In this document: positions 1 through 11,324 of the stretch, one piece after another
How the letters are laid out: every line of letters starts with the position of its first letter
How positions within the stretch are numbered: the stretch's first letter is position 1
Source of the DNA: Malachius bipustulatus
Lineage: Eukaryota > Arthropoda > Insecta > Coleoptera > Melyridae
Direction: 5' to 3'
Assembly: GCA_910589415.1 (NCBI GenBank)
Contig: OU342639.1
Location: forward strand, 19,662,268-19,726,267
Length of the DNA: 64,000 nucleotides
Notes under the pieces: model-generated
What the model was told of the DNA's origin: nothing
Seen by the model: only the letters and a program-made list of their open reading frames with translations
Database searches by the model: none
Translations under genes and position numbers: made by a program

Positions 1-385
1 TTTTCATTCCATAGGAATTTTAAATTAGCTATACTGTGTGAGTTTAAATGTTTGTAGTTTTTTTTTTATTTGTAATTATTACATTTTCATATTCAATTAT
101 TGTTGAGTAATTTTGGTGTGAAGATTACCTATACGAATGATGTTCTTCATATGTGTGCATTGCCAAAATGATAATTTCTTTTTTAAGTTAGTTGGCTGAT
201 AAATAGCGTCTCTACCTTCCCTGAATAGTGCTCGGGAGTGGAATGAGATTTATAATATGAACATGAAAAAATTATATTGCGGCTATAAGAAAATAAAAAG
301 TTGTGTTGGATTTAATAATAATAATTGTTGTTATTATTGGGATGAAATAAATCACATTCAAAACTAGAACCTATACGAAAATGAT
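1..385. other. AT-rich stretch, no gene seen
   Basis: This stretch is AT-rich with homopolymer tracts. I see no coding potential and no recognisable repeat before the inverted repeat that starts at 386. Confidence 0.5.
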
Positions 386-1260
386 TTTTCCTACGACCAC
401 TATACAAACCACTACTTTGCGCATCGTTTTTTGTGCGCAAACTAGCAGATTTCTCACGTATCCAAAACTGTGCGACAAAGTGACATAACGCATAGCCAAA
501 AATCGTTTCCGTACAGTTTTAATGTAAACAATAGTGATGGGCGGTAACTGAGAACTCAACTGTTACTTATTGTTAATGGAATAACTATTCATTTAAAGCT
601 TCAAGGTAATAAAATAAACACAAATGGGAAAACATAGAACCCGACAAGACTATAAAATATACTCATTATTCTCTTGTGGCAGTAATTATTAAAATTTACG
701 AGTTGATCGCTAATAACAGCATTGGTAGCGTTTAAATCAAATTCACGAACGTGAAAATAACTCGTACACCTCTACTATAACTTCAATCGACGACGCACAG
801 CGCCTGCGTTGTGTGGAAGTTGCATATCTACCACGTCTCCACGCTCACGTCACTTATTTTTAGTTTATACGGAGTCTAATAATAAATAATAATAATATTG
901 TCGGTAGAATTCAATGATTTAAAGTATATAATAGTAATATTAAAAAGTTATTGGTAGAATTGAAAATAATACCTACCTAGGTAGTCTGAAAAAATAAACT
1001 TTAGTTACCTATATACTTTAGTAAATGGATTGTGATTCCTCTTAATCTGAAGCAGAAAATACAGCACCTGAAGTAAGAAAACAAGCAGGTTTGTGCTCTT
1101 TGAATTTGCTACCTATAGTTTCGAGAGAAAAATACGAATCTGCTTATAAACATTTCATAAATTGGAGAAAAGGTCATAAAAGCAGAGCATTGTCAGAAAA
1201 AATAATTTATGTGGTTAATTTGTTAAATAATTAATCTGTTAAATTGTGGTCGTAGGAAAA
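386..1260. mobile_element. Candidate TIR-bounded DNA element, about 0.87 kb
   Basis: A 15-base sequence, TTTTCCTACGACCAC, at 386-400 recurs as its exact reverse complement at 1246-1260. The pair could be the terminal inverted repeats of a DNA element. No target-site duplication is apparent next to the repeats (left flank ...atgat, right flank gtactg...). The interior is AT-rich. It holds a short hairpin (TTTGCGCA at 416-423 against TGCGCAAA at 434-441) and the recombinase-like remnant at 1025-1234. The inverted pair is seen directly; the interpretation as transposon ends is inference. Confidence 0.35.
1025..1234 (+). pseudogene. Remnant resembling the N-terminal domain of a tyrosine recombinase (Crypton-like)
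   Basis: Reading from ATG 1025 gives a short acidic/serine start, an in-frame stop after six codons, and then an open stretch of about 60 codons to TAA near 1232. The readable part has the order LLP...SREKY..AY..F..W, followed by LSEK. That resembles the helical DNA-binding N-terminus of arthropod tyrosine-recombinase-like proteins (Crypton-type and related phage-integrase-fold genes). The catalytic R...HxxR...Y domain is absent. The family assignment rests on memory of the motif pattern only, so a chance ORF remains possible. It sits just inside the inverted repeat at 1246-1260. Confidence 0.3.
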
Positions 1261-1267
1261 GTACTGT

Positions 1268-1334
1268 GTGAAGCACGTGCGGAAAAGAAATTTCACACTC
1301 GTGAGAAATTTTCTCTTTTCCGCACTTGTTTCAC
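1268..1334. repeat. Hairpin-forming inverted repeat
   Basis: The left arm, containing GTGCGGAAAAG then AAATTTC, and the right arm, containing GAAATTTTC then CTTTTCCGCAC, are reverse complements apart from small gaps. They surround a loop of about 10 bases. The outer GTGAA/TTTCAC bases extend the pairing. It lies immediately right of the inverted repeat at 1246-1260. It may be a minimal MITE or the end of a larger element; no function can be assigned. Confidence 0.5.
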
Positions 1335-1560
1335 AATATACTATTATATTTTCTTGTATACTTATATCAAGTGATTCAGATTCCTGCAATTTGATACGAA
1401 TCATCGTCGACCAACAAATAAGTAACATTTATAATAAAATGAAATAAAAATTCATTCCTGTTTTATAGACTGAATAATAAAAACTGTTTAAAATTAAATT
1501 CGCGTTTAAACAATAAAAACCTCATTATATACATTATATACATTATAATGTCATTATATA

Positions 1561-2112
1561 CATCCGCGGCTCCTACAGTTTCACTATGGCACCTATATAG
1601 GTGTGGAGAACATACCTATAGTAACACCAGGAAGGTATTAATTTGCTTTGCAAATGAAAGGGAAGGCCATAAAACGGCTTTAAAAACCGATTTTGAGAGT
1701 GCGAAGAGAATACGGTCCTGACGAGAGGCGCGGATTAAACACCTCGACTTTAGGAAATAACCACTTCACAACAATAGCCAAGCGCTTCGAAGCGTGCAGA
1801 GACGTATTTAGCGCTATATCCGCTTTCACATAATCGTGTCCAGTCCACAGGGACTGATGTTGCGATTTTTGGAATATAAATGCAAAATAAATGCAAAATT
1901 CAAAATAAAAACCGTGCTACTGTTCATTTCGAAGATTTTCCTTGCCCTGAAAGTGAAGAAAAAAATAGAAATTCGACCGTAGTGTCAAAGAGGCCTTAGT
2001 TGTGACCTTAATATTAGTTTGCAATGGCTGTTTTTAGCTTCTTACCCACCCAGCACCCCTATTTAGCTCCTCGGTCCCGAAAAAATTGATGAAACGTTAG
2101 GAGCCGCGGATG
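1561..2112. mobile_element. MITE with 15-bp terminal inverted repeats and TATA flanks
   Basis: The left end CATCCGCGGCTCCTA at 1561 is repeated as its exact reverse complement ending at 2112. Both sides are flanked by TATA (1557-1560 and 2113-2116), so the complementarity also runs into the flanks. The 552-bp interior has no ORF of note. Short TIRs and TA-rich duplicated flanks fit a non-autonomous element mobilised by a Tc1/mariner-type transposase, which duplicates TA; the exact duplication (TA or TATA) cannot be resolved. The left flank is an AT-rich run with repeated ATTATATACATT blocks. Confidence 0.75.
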
Positions 2113-2116
2113 TATA

Positions 2117-5100
2117 GAATTACCAAAACCTCCCCATTTCCTAACAAGTTGCATAAACAAAAACCTATGTTATGACTTTGAAAGTTTTCGACGTTCTATA
2201 AACCCTTAAAAAAATAAATAAGGTATTTTCGATAATAAAAAATATTATGTTGGCGAAATAAGAAATTTCGATAGGGATTTCAGTTTTTTTTCAGGATATT
2301 TCAGGAACCACTGAAGTTATCCTAAATTTTGTTTCCGATTCTTAAATAGCATAAAATTGTGATTTATTTTGTAATTTAATCAACCCTCTATCAATAATAA
2401 TGATTTCCGATATCCCCGTAGTGAGCCACGAAATAGTTCCAACCCTGTGTAGAATTAATTAAACAAAGGCCGGTTGTTCTGAAAAGTTGTATTGTGAAGT
2501 AGATGGCGTGTACTATTATTTAAAATTAAAAATGCATGGCTTCTAAGTTGCATGGAAACAAAAGTACGGGTGTATTTTTTTACATGGAAATGCCTTGAAA
2601 AAATGCATTGTATATTATTGAAGGTGTGCATTAAAAATCGTAGTGATGACTAGTCGACTAAATGTGAAGTGTTGTTTATTAGTCTTCAAGTTTCGCAAAA
2701 ATTTTTTCAGTATTCTATCAACACGTAAAGAAACAAGCCGAGCGAGTCACGCCGATAGCACTTACACTAACACACAAACAGACATATATTTATAGGAAAT
2801 ACATTTATAAATGTGCCGTATATAGCGGCACCTTTCCCGAGCTCATTCCGCTCCATCGATTGATTGCTCTTTATTTGTTTTGAACAACTTCACCAACTTT
2901 ATTATGAATCAGAACTAATCAATCATTCTGAATTGCCTGGAGCGAGGATATCCTTAAAATCACAGGCCAGCACGCACGCGATTTTTCCCGTCGCTTCTAC
3001 TACACCACGGCTCTCTCGAATAGGAAATTTAACAACCCTAGCTCACTTCGATGCCAATAAAAACTCTAATAATACCGCTAAATATATTCATGTTATTGGA
3101 AACTTTAATATAACTTCATTCCAGGAAATTACCTGATGCATGCATCTCACCAATCCCATGCAGCCATTTTAAATACTTTACGAAGCTTCTGATCAAACGG
3201 AAGTCAAACTAGAATATTTTGCTGCAATAGTGAAAAAAACTTCGCCAGAGTTGGGAAATAAAAATTGCTTTTAAACTGCATTGAATTAAAAACAACACCC
3301 GAAGTTTGTTGATCTTTTACGAAGTAAAATTTGCGTTATCGACATGATATTACAATTCTAAGTTGTACATACTTCTTACAAGGGCTTCTGAGGAAATGAA
3401 AATTGACTCTAAATTGAACTCTAAATTGAACTCTTGATATAAAAAGAACGCAAATTGTGTAGCTAAACTTATAAGAGAACACCACGGTGGTGAGTTATAG
3501 TAAAGAAAGACTTAGAAAGATAGTCAAGGATGCCGAATAATTAAGGTGGATGCCACTCCTTGGGAGTGGTCTAGATAAGGTCTTATCTTATTCTCTTATA
3601 TGAGAGATGTTGGGGGTGCAAAGGTTGGATGAGGAAAAGTATTTTGTCGAGAAAGAAATCAAGGCTTCTTAATAGCCGAAGTAGCCTTTGAAGCGACTTG
3701 ATGAGGACATCTAAGTTCATGACTGAAATGAATTTTAACAAGGTCAAATGGTTCCTAATTCTTTAAAATCATAAAGCCATTCATAAGGATAGACAGAGTG
3801 TCAATATAAGATTTTAGAGAGGTTAATTTAGCGCTTTTTGCTCAGTTATGGCATTTCAATGCAACTGCGTTGGGGAAAATGGATAAAGAAGTGGAGAGAA
3901 TGATCGTCTGCAGAGGTGTGAATGGGATTGGTCGTGGCATGGGAGTAGATCGTTAATATATGAATGAGAATAATGGTTATTGCTGAAACTGAGCTGAGGT
4001 AAAACACCATTGACCGAATGCAGCCCAGAGGAGTAACTGTTCACCACGATTAAAAAAATAAGAGCGGTCCTGGCGCTGTTGTATGGTGAGCCATTTGACG
4101 GAATATTATTGATGATTATTTATGTTCAATTATGTTCAAAGGCTTTGAATATGTTGAAAGTAATAATAAGTATAGGATCGCCGCAATATTCGGGTGTGTG
4201 CCAATTCCAGCTCCGAATAACATTTTGACATCGTGTGGATGAATCACTTTTTATGGCTCATCAACACATCCATGCGTTAGTAATAATTGTTCAATGGTAT
4301 ATTATTACTGAATCCAGGCTCTTTTCACTTTTCTCCCCGTTGCATTTTTGAGATCTACTTATTATTTTACCTACCGTGGCTGCTAATTAATATTCTATAC
4401 ACATCACAATTAATTATTTCAAATTCTATTGGGTATCTAGCGAATAAATTTTATATAAATTTATATTTTATACAAGATCTTGTAGGTAGGTATGTTAGTT
4501 TTCTCAATATAGTTTTATTCAGTTCTGTTTTCTAAGTCATAATATAATATACATTCATATTATAAAATTCGCACTGCGGACGTAAACATTTACGGTGGGA
4601 CTATTAATATTGCAAGATTCCAAATGCGGGATGAAATCAGCGCATAAGAATCGCGTTCCTAATGAAGCATTGTGAATTTTCTGCTCAGGTTGGTTAATGG
4701 TGTGAACTGCAGACATTCGATTACCGGGCGGAATAAGATGTGTTGAATCGTAGCCAGAATTAATTACATCACTACAAACATCAGAAGTTCGGCAAAGTGA
4801 GTTTTCCAGTGGTTTCTCTTTTCTCTCTTACCGAAACTCACTTTCCGGAAGAAATGGCACGCCGTCAGTCATAGTTGCGACGAGCAATTCTCCTCGAATA
4901 TAATTTATAGCAAGTTTGATCAGGACGAGCGTAGCCGACTATCGATGCATATTTCGCCCGATTGTTTTCCTTAGCGAGATTGTAGAACGAGTCGGCTTTT
5001 CTCCCTTCGTCAGTCTTCGCCCTCTTCGCGATTCTTCCTTCAGATTTGTCGATTCATCGATGGCCTGGTTTACATTTGCACAAAAACTGCTTGCACAATT

Positions 5101-7012
5101 GACAACAAATCAGACTCGGCAAACATTCTTAACTTTACTTTTCAACTGAATCTGTACGAGTAGTTTGCGATAACTCCTTAAAGATTATTGATAGATGCAT
5201 TTAATTCATTTGTTTTATTTAATTGATGCACATCCAGAGAGTTGTTCAGGAACTCTCGCGAATATCGAAAAACTTCTAGCTAAGATTAAGTTTTCCTGCA
5301 TTGCGTTCAACGAGAAATATTCTTGAAATAGATGATTGGTAAGATGCATCCCAATTGTTTTCTCTTCTTTTCTGTTGCCGCGCGTCTGTAGGTACTTTAG
5401 AAGTTTCGTGACTTTTATATTCAGTCACTTACATAAGGGAATGTGATTTATATTTTATTGTGCTTAAAATTAACTCCAAAAAATATACATATTTTACCTA
5501 TCCAATAGGGTACAAGTCAAAATTATAACGTAAAAACATCAACACCCATACCTGGAATCAAACTTCATCCTATTTTCCTTTCTTAAGATTTCTTTGCTAA
5601 AGACATTATTTCTTCCGTAATAACCTGTTTTCTCCTCGTAAATAATCCACTGTATGTGAGGTTATTACAAGTTTCAATTCTCTTTAAAAATAGCAGTAAT
5701 TTTGAAGGAGTTACTTCTTGAAATCCCGATCCTGTCAAGATGACGTAGGGTATAATCCTGGAGAAATCTGTACCTCTTCGGGTATAACAACCGTGCATCG
5801 AGTCTGAGTCGAGGCTCCGTAGGCAGGCGGCACTATCTGATGCCCCGGGCGCTCTCATATACCCCACATACGTGACTTGATAATTTCCCCTTTACTCCCC
5901 CCTGATTCCCGCCGCGGCTGATCCGGCCACGATTGTCAGATCCGGAGTGATCGATCCGGCGTGTTTGGCGTATTGTTTCCCTTTGCCTGATCCGCGGGCC
6001 CACCGCCTCTATATTGTTATTAGGGCGCGATTTCAGGAATTCGCCTTTATTGCGCCAAATCAGATCTGCGGCCCTGCAGCTAAGCCGTCATCGAGGAGAC
6101 GCATCCCAACAACCCTCAACCTTCAAGAGCTCTCAGGCATTGCCATAAGCGTACGACACTCCTATACCAGACAACCAGAACTTCTGCTTTTCTAATTCAA
6201 TTAAGTTTTTTAGTTGTTTCAAACATTAATAATTATTGTTCTATTGTATATTTTTATACGATAAATAATTTATAATAATTTCATGACAGTTTTTTTCAAT
6301 AGACGAATTTATAATATTCACTCTTTGATTTATTATATCTGTTAATGTCAATCATAGTCATCAGATGTTGTATATATGAAATACAAGAAACTCACTATTT
6401 GTAATCCTTTTTAGGTTAAACTTCTATCAATAACACGTATTCAACTCTAAAACGATGTAATAAATTAAAATCCGCCTCTCAGCTCAACCAGTATGGACTA
6501 TCGGTTGTCGGTAGTAGATGCAGGACTGGAAGGTAAATTCGTATGTGCATGTATCGCATGATTTTATTTCCACATCAGTCAGAGTGTCTCATTTGGGGTT
6601 CTCATAAATTACCGTCGGTGTGTAGCCAGCTATATGGGGGTACTCTGCTCTTCTAGTCTAGTGAAGGCCAGAATCGAATGACGTGCATGAATCGCTATAC
6701 CAGACCGCAGATCCGCTGCTCAGTATTCAAGACAGAAGTTCGTATCGACGGTTCGTCATTTGTATTTCACCCAATATCTCCTATACGGATCCCTCCTCTA
6801 TCCCACATATATCCCGGTAGTAGCTATCGCGTATATCCCATCGTGTTCGTTGCCAGGTGACGTACTGGCCTTTACCTCCCCGTCAAGGGGATCTAGTATC
6901 GCCCCTACCTATTCTCGAACATTTATAATATACCAGGTTGTCCAGATATATTAGTCAATACCTTCTTTTACTTCCATTCAAATTGGTAAAGATGACACTT
7001 CTTATACAAGGT
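2117..7012. other. Intergenic or intronic stretch, no gene recognised
   Basis: This is mostly AT-rich. A fragment at about 2255-2310 (GAAATAAGAAATTTCGAT, then a TTTTCAGGATATTTCAGGAA-like run) matches part of the fold-back element at 31055-32066 and is probably a remnant of that family. A short palindrome GTGCCG...CGGCAC lies near 2813-2832. ORFs at 2864-3136 (+), 4916-5149 (+), 5583-5867 (-) and 5947-6195 (+) are 77-94 codons long, match nothing I recognise and look like chance. The block at about 5880-6150 is distinctly more GC-rich than its surroundings. Confidence 0.45.
5880..6150. other. Locally GC-rich block of unknown role
   Basis: The composition rises sharply here, with repeated GATCCGG, CCGCGG and GCGGGCCC-type words inside otherwise AT-rich DNA. 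No protein family is recognisable in the 82-codon + strand ORF (5947-6195) or the 94-codon minus ORF just upstream. It could be a regulatory element, a conserved non-coding element, a fragment of a GC-rich transposable element, or an unrecognised exon. Confidence 0.3.
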
Positions 7013-7480
7013 GATTCATTAATCAGCACAAAAAAACATCAAGAGAAGATTCTCATAAACAAGATTTTCAAGCGGCCCCTTAAAATGGTGTAAAAATTCA
7101 CAAAAATTCACTGAAACGACTTGAAATAAGAGAACCTTCGACAAACGAAAACTACCACCAAAAGCTTTTAGAATACCATAGTTTTATGCTCACCGCTGTC
7201 CGGCAAGGGGATGAACCATATGAACCATATTATACCACAGAAATCATCACAATATTCAAAACAAAGATATGAATAAATAAAAAAAATATAATAATTACAA
7301 AAAAGTTCTTACAAAAACTTCGTATGGTTCACCCCCTTACAGGATAGCGGGGAGAATAACATTCTGAACAAAGGTTTGGTGGTAGTTTTTTGTATTTTCG
7401 AAGTTGCATGCCTATGAAAAACAAATAACTTTTTTCAGTGAGAGTTTTGGAAACCTTTAAAAATAATGTCATATATTTGG
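7013..7480. mobile_element. Decayed fold-back element
   Basis: The left arm at about 7135-7221 (AAACTACCACCAAA ... GGGGATGAACCATA) and the right arm at about 7321-7402 (TATGGTTCACCCCCTTA ... TTTGGTGGTAGTTT) are imperfect reverse complements separated by about 100 bp of AT-rich DNA. A terminus resembling the window's other fold-back elements (TATACAAGGTG) starts at about 7013; the matching right terminus is lost. The outer boundaries are approximate. Confidence 0.55.
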
Positions 7481-8895
7481 TAATTTTTTGATTTAACAAA
7501 CAAATGATGTGACAGTTAACAACTTCACGTGTCTACTTATGTACCTATATCATTTTTGATGCATAAATTTAGAAAAATCAAAATTGTTACTTAATCGATT
7601 ACAAAAAATTTCTCATGTAATGCTTTACTTTATGTGTGATGCTGTAGATATTTCACATCCCCATATCTTTTCCGACACTTATTTAATATTCGGATGGAAT
7701 CGCATAAATATAATTCCATTACAAATCCAGTTTCATCTATGCATCCGATTTATATGATTCTCGAACATCACGAATATATAGATGACGGATGTAAAGATAT
7801 GGATGCATCTTAAACAACCAAACAAACTGAATAAACCATATATTCTTACACCCCTCTGGTGTGAAGCGAATAAGTAAATAAATAACTAAATAAAAATTGT
7901 ACTTGCAAAGAGATTTTGGTTAATTTACTAAATTTTCTAGTCTAAATAAAGTCTAAATAACAACTTTCATTACATAGGTAGGTACTAGGTATATGCCTGG
8001 GCGGTAGCGCATCAGCAGGGGATTAGGTCACTGACTGAAGCGTTTGACGCTGTCACCGTCTGAGGCTTCATTCATAAAACTATTCATATCTTTAAAATGT
8101 TTCTGTGACTAAATGAGCTCGATCTCGAAGCCAAAATTACCAAAGTGGAGCGAGACTATGTCTTACCTACACAGTTAAGACCGATGATCCCTCTTACCTT
8201 CACTATACCACAGTAGGAATTATTACAAATTCATATTCCACATTCGTTGATACCGAAGTATAAGTATAATAACACATATAACATAATACGTTATATATTA
8301 CATAGCTACTAATATCGGTATCCCATTCATCATTCTTGGAACAACATCACCAAACTTTATACAAACAACTTTATCACCAAACAATTCAACAATCTCGATA
8401 GTAACTCCACAGCATTACAGCAGGCAGATATTCTCATAACGGCAACTTCAATAGAATAGATTTGTGGAGATTTCCTTATTGATAATTTCACATGTGATGT
8501 TATCACTAGCGCGTGAAAAGGGTTTCAGAATAATTGGAGAGTCGATCTTAGTGAACCAATTATCAGAAGGCCAATAATAAGGACATGCGACTCTCGACTA
8601 TTAACCATTTTTGTCGCCGTGGACGAATTGTTGGGATAAAATAGCACTGATGTAAGTGAAGTGAGGTACATACCTCTTACATCCATTTATACATATGATG
8701 CTTGCTCGCAGGTAACTACACATTTTATGATTTATGGTGGCATCATAAAGTCATGATTTAACAATCTTGAAGACAAAAAGGACCTTTTTGAAACAATGGA
8801 AAACTCGTAAAAGCAAATTGAGATGATACAGTAGATTGGATTTAATTATACTCTTAATTTATGGAATAATATTAACGAAATATTATTGAAATAAT
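7481..8895. other. No gene recognised
   Basis: This is an AT-rich stretch. It contains a few short repeated words (several CATATAACATAATACG-like AT runs near 8270-8300). There are no ORFs of note before the RTE-like insertion. Confidence 0.4.
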
Positions 8896-8907
8896 ATGAA
8901 TCTACAT
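8896..8907. repeat. Left flanking duplication of the RTE-like element
   Basis: ATGAATCTACAT here is matched by ATGAATCTATAT at 11313-11324, 11 of 12 bases, immediately after the AAG tail. This is the expected target-site duplication of a LINE inserted by target-primed reverse transcription. Confidence 0.65.
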
Positions 8908-8914
8908 AATTTTA

Positions 8915-11280
8915 GGGGACATGAACGCTAAGATTGGACAGGGAAGGGTTGAGGACGTAGTGGGGAATTTTGGACTGGGAGTGAGAAATGAGAGAGGAGA
9001 GCGGTTGATAGAGTTCTGCCAAGAAACAGACTTCACAATTATGAATACCTTTTTTAAACTTCCTCCCAGGAGACTGTACACTTGGAGGTCTCCAGCTGAC
9101 AGCAACCACAGAATCGTGAGGAACCAAATTGATTTCGTCATGATAAACAGAAAATATCGCAACGCAGTTGTCTCGTGTAAAACCTACCCAGGCGCCGACA
9201 TACCATCGGACCACAACCTACTACTTGCCCGTACTAAACTTAGATTGAAAAAGGTCACCAGAAAGAGCCCCTCAAAGTGCACCGACATACGAAAACTCAA
9301 ACAAGCCAATGCATTCCAACGAACTAAAGATAGGATAAACAACGAACTCAAAACCATCGCGGAAGACAGCAACCTAGAAACGGAAGCAGAAGACCTCTGG
9401 AACAAAATTAAAGCATCCATAACCTCCGTCACAGAAGAGGAGCTGAGGCCAGATAGGGTGGTAAAAGAGCGAGAGTGGATGACGGATGCTGTCTTGGAGC
9501 TCATGGAGGAGAGAAGAAGGTATAGAAACAAGAGTGAAGAAAAATACAAGGAACTGCATGGAAAGGTCTTGAGAGCAATAAAAGATGCTAAGGAGCGGTG
9601 GCTACAAGAGAAATGCGATGAAATCGAGATCTTACAAGCAAAACATGACAACCTCAACCTCCACAAGAGGATAAGGGAGGCGACGGGGGGTTACCGAAGA
9701 CGAGGTGCGGGGGTGATCTTGGATTCCGACAACAACATCATTAGCGAAACTAGCGGGAGGCTTGCAAGATGGAAGCAGTACATGGAGGAACTTTTCAGAG
9801 ACGACGACGACGACATTGCGACTGCAGTGGTTGGCGAGGAAGGGCCTGTCATCACACAGGAGGAGGTGGAATCTATCAAACGATTGAAAGACAACAAAGC
9901 TCCTGGACCGGACCGGATACATGGGGAAGCCCTCAAATTACTGGACTCAGAACAGATAAAACTACTGACCACCCTCTTCAATAAGATTTACACGGGCGGT
10001 GAAATGCCAAAAGATTGGCTGCTATCAACATTCATCCCACTTCCCAAAAAAGCAAACGCAACTAAATGTTCTGACCATAGAATAATCAGCCTAATGAGTC
10101 ACGCTTTAAAAATCTTTCTTAATATCATCCAAACACGCATATATAGAAGACTCGACGCGGACATCAGTGACACTCAGTTCGGCTTCAGGAGGGGACTTGT
10201 CACGAGAGAAGCCCTATTCTCCATACAAGTTCTCATTCAACGAGCACGTGATGTCGGCACGGATGTTTTTGCATGCTTCATAGACTTCGAGAAGGCCTTC
10301 GATAGAGTCCAACATGGCAAACTTTGCTGCGTGAATCGGGAATCGACGATAGAGACACAGAGGTGATATCAAAGTTATACCTACAACAAAGAGCCATGGT
10401 CCGGATCGAAGGAGAGGTGTCGGAAGAGTTTAGCGTGAGGAGAGGAGTACGTCAGGGCTGCATACTGTCGCCTCTCTTGTTCAATGTGTACTCGGAGCGT
10501 CTATTCAGGGAGGCACTGAACGACATAGAGGATGGAATTGTGATAAACGGGGAGGTGATAAATAACCTGCGGTATGCAGACGATACCGTTCTTGTGGCTG
10601 ACACTGCTGTGGGACTTCAGAGACTCATAGACCGCGTGGTGGCTGCGTGCGGCGAGTATCGGCAATTTGCGGTTTACCGCCAACAACGTGGCACTTACAA
10701 TGGCCGAGACGGTTACCTACTTGGGCTGCACTCTGAGTAGGGATTGGGATCACTCTCGGGAAATAAAATGCAGAATCGAAAAAGCAAGAGCTGTGTTCAA
10801 CAGGATGAGAAACATACTATGCAGCCTGTCTCTTAGCGTCCGTACTAGAATCAGAGTTCTGAGATGCTATGTACTTTCAACCCTCCTGTATGGGGCGGAG
10901 GCCTGGACACTTACTGAAGCCTCATGCAAACGCATAAATGCGTTCGAGGTGTGGTGTTATCGCCGCATGCTCAGGATCTCATGGGTGCACCACGTGTCAA
11001 ACGAGACAGTCTTGCAGCGTATAGATGGAAAAATGGAGTACCTGGCATGTGTCAAGCGCAGGAAATTGGAATACTTCGGACATATAATGCGCAACGAAAA
11101 ATACCATCTGCTTCAACTCATCCTGCAGGGAAAGATAGAAGGCTGAAGATCAGCGGGACGCAGACGGATATCTTGGCTACGAAACTTGCGAACATGGACC
11201 GGGATGACGTCGACGGCTTTATTCAGAGCGGCAGTGAACAGAATGATGTGGACCAATGTGATAGCCAACATCCACAGAGG
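8915..11280 (+). pseudogene. Broken endonuclease-reverse transcriptase ORF of the RTE-like element
   Basis: The enzyme would nick target DNA and copy the element RNA onto it. The + strand frame from 8915 opens with GDMNAKIG (an endonuclease catalytic strand), then IDFVMINRKY and the SDHN motif at about 9203-9217. RT motifs follow: KAPGPD near 9897, FRRG near 10185, and FIDFEKAFDRV near 10278 with the first catalytic Asp. Near 10320 the frame shifts; the second frame carries RQGCILSPLLFN and the YADD active site at 10573-10584. Near 10660 it shifts back to the first frame for the thumb and C-terminal region (TYLGCTL, LYGAEAW, FEVWCYRRML, RKLEYFGHIMRNEKY). At least one more disruption occurs near 11140. 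Catalytic motifs survive but the ORF cannot give a full protein. Confidence 0.85.
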
Positions 11281-11291
11281 ATAGGCACTTC

Positions 11292-11312
11292 AAGAAGAAG
11301 AAGAAGAAGAAG
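11292..11312 (+). repeat. (AAG)n microsatellite tail
   Basis: About seven AAG triplets sit exactly at the 3' end of the RTE-like element, just before the right-hand duplication. RTE-group LINEs commonly end in short tandem repeats. Confidence 0.8.
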
Positions 11313-11324
11313 ATGAATCTATAT

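Larger units (their letters stand above)
8908..11312 (+). mobile_element. 5'-truncated RTE-like non-LTR retrotransposon
   Basis: This is a LINE copy of about 2.4 kb bounded by a near-perfect 12-bp duplication (8896-8907 and 11313-11324). Coding begins abruptly inside the endonuclease at about 8916, so roughly the first part of the apurinic-type endonuclease is missing, which is typical of incomplete reverse transcription. Domains in order are the endonuclease C-terminal half, a helical linker, the reverse transcriptase, and a short C-terminal domain. There is no RNase H. The element ends in an (AAG)n microsatellite tail at about 11292-11312 instead of poly(A). A microsatellite tail and the lack of RNase H fit the RTE superfamily; the exact clade is inferred, not tested. 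Confidence 0.8.

Noticed and set aside
1713..1745. CTGACGAGAGGCG as a hammerhead core inside the MITE
   Set aside because: No GAAA box follows at stem II distance.
8902..9981. Minus-strand ORFs of 86-160 codons over the RTE-like element
   Set aside because: They are antisense shadows of the endonuclease-RT frame.
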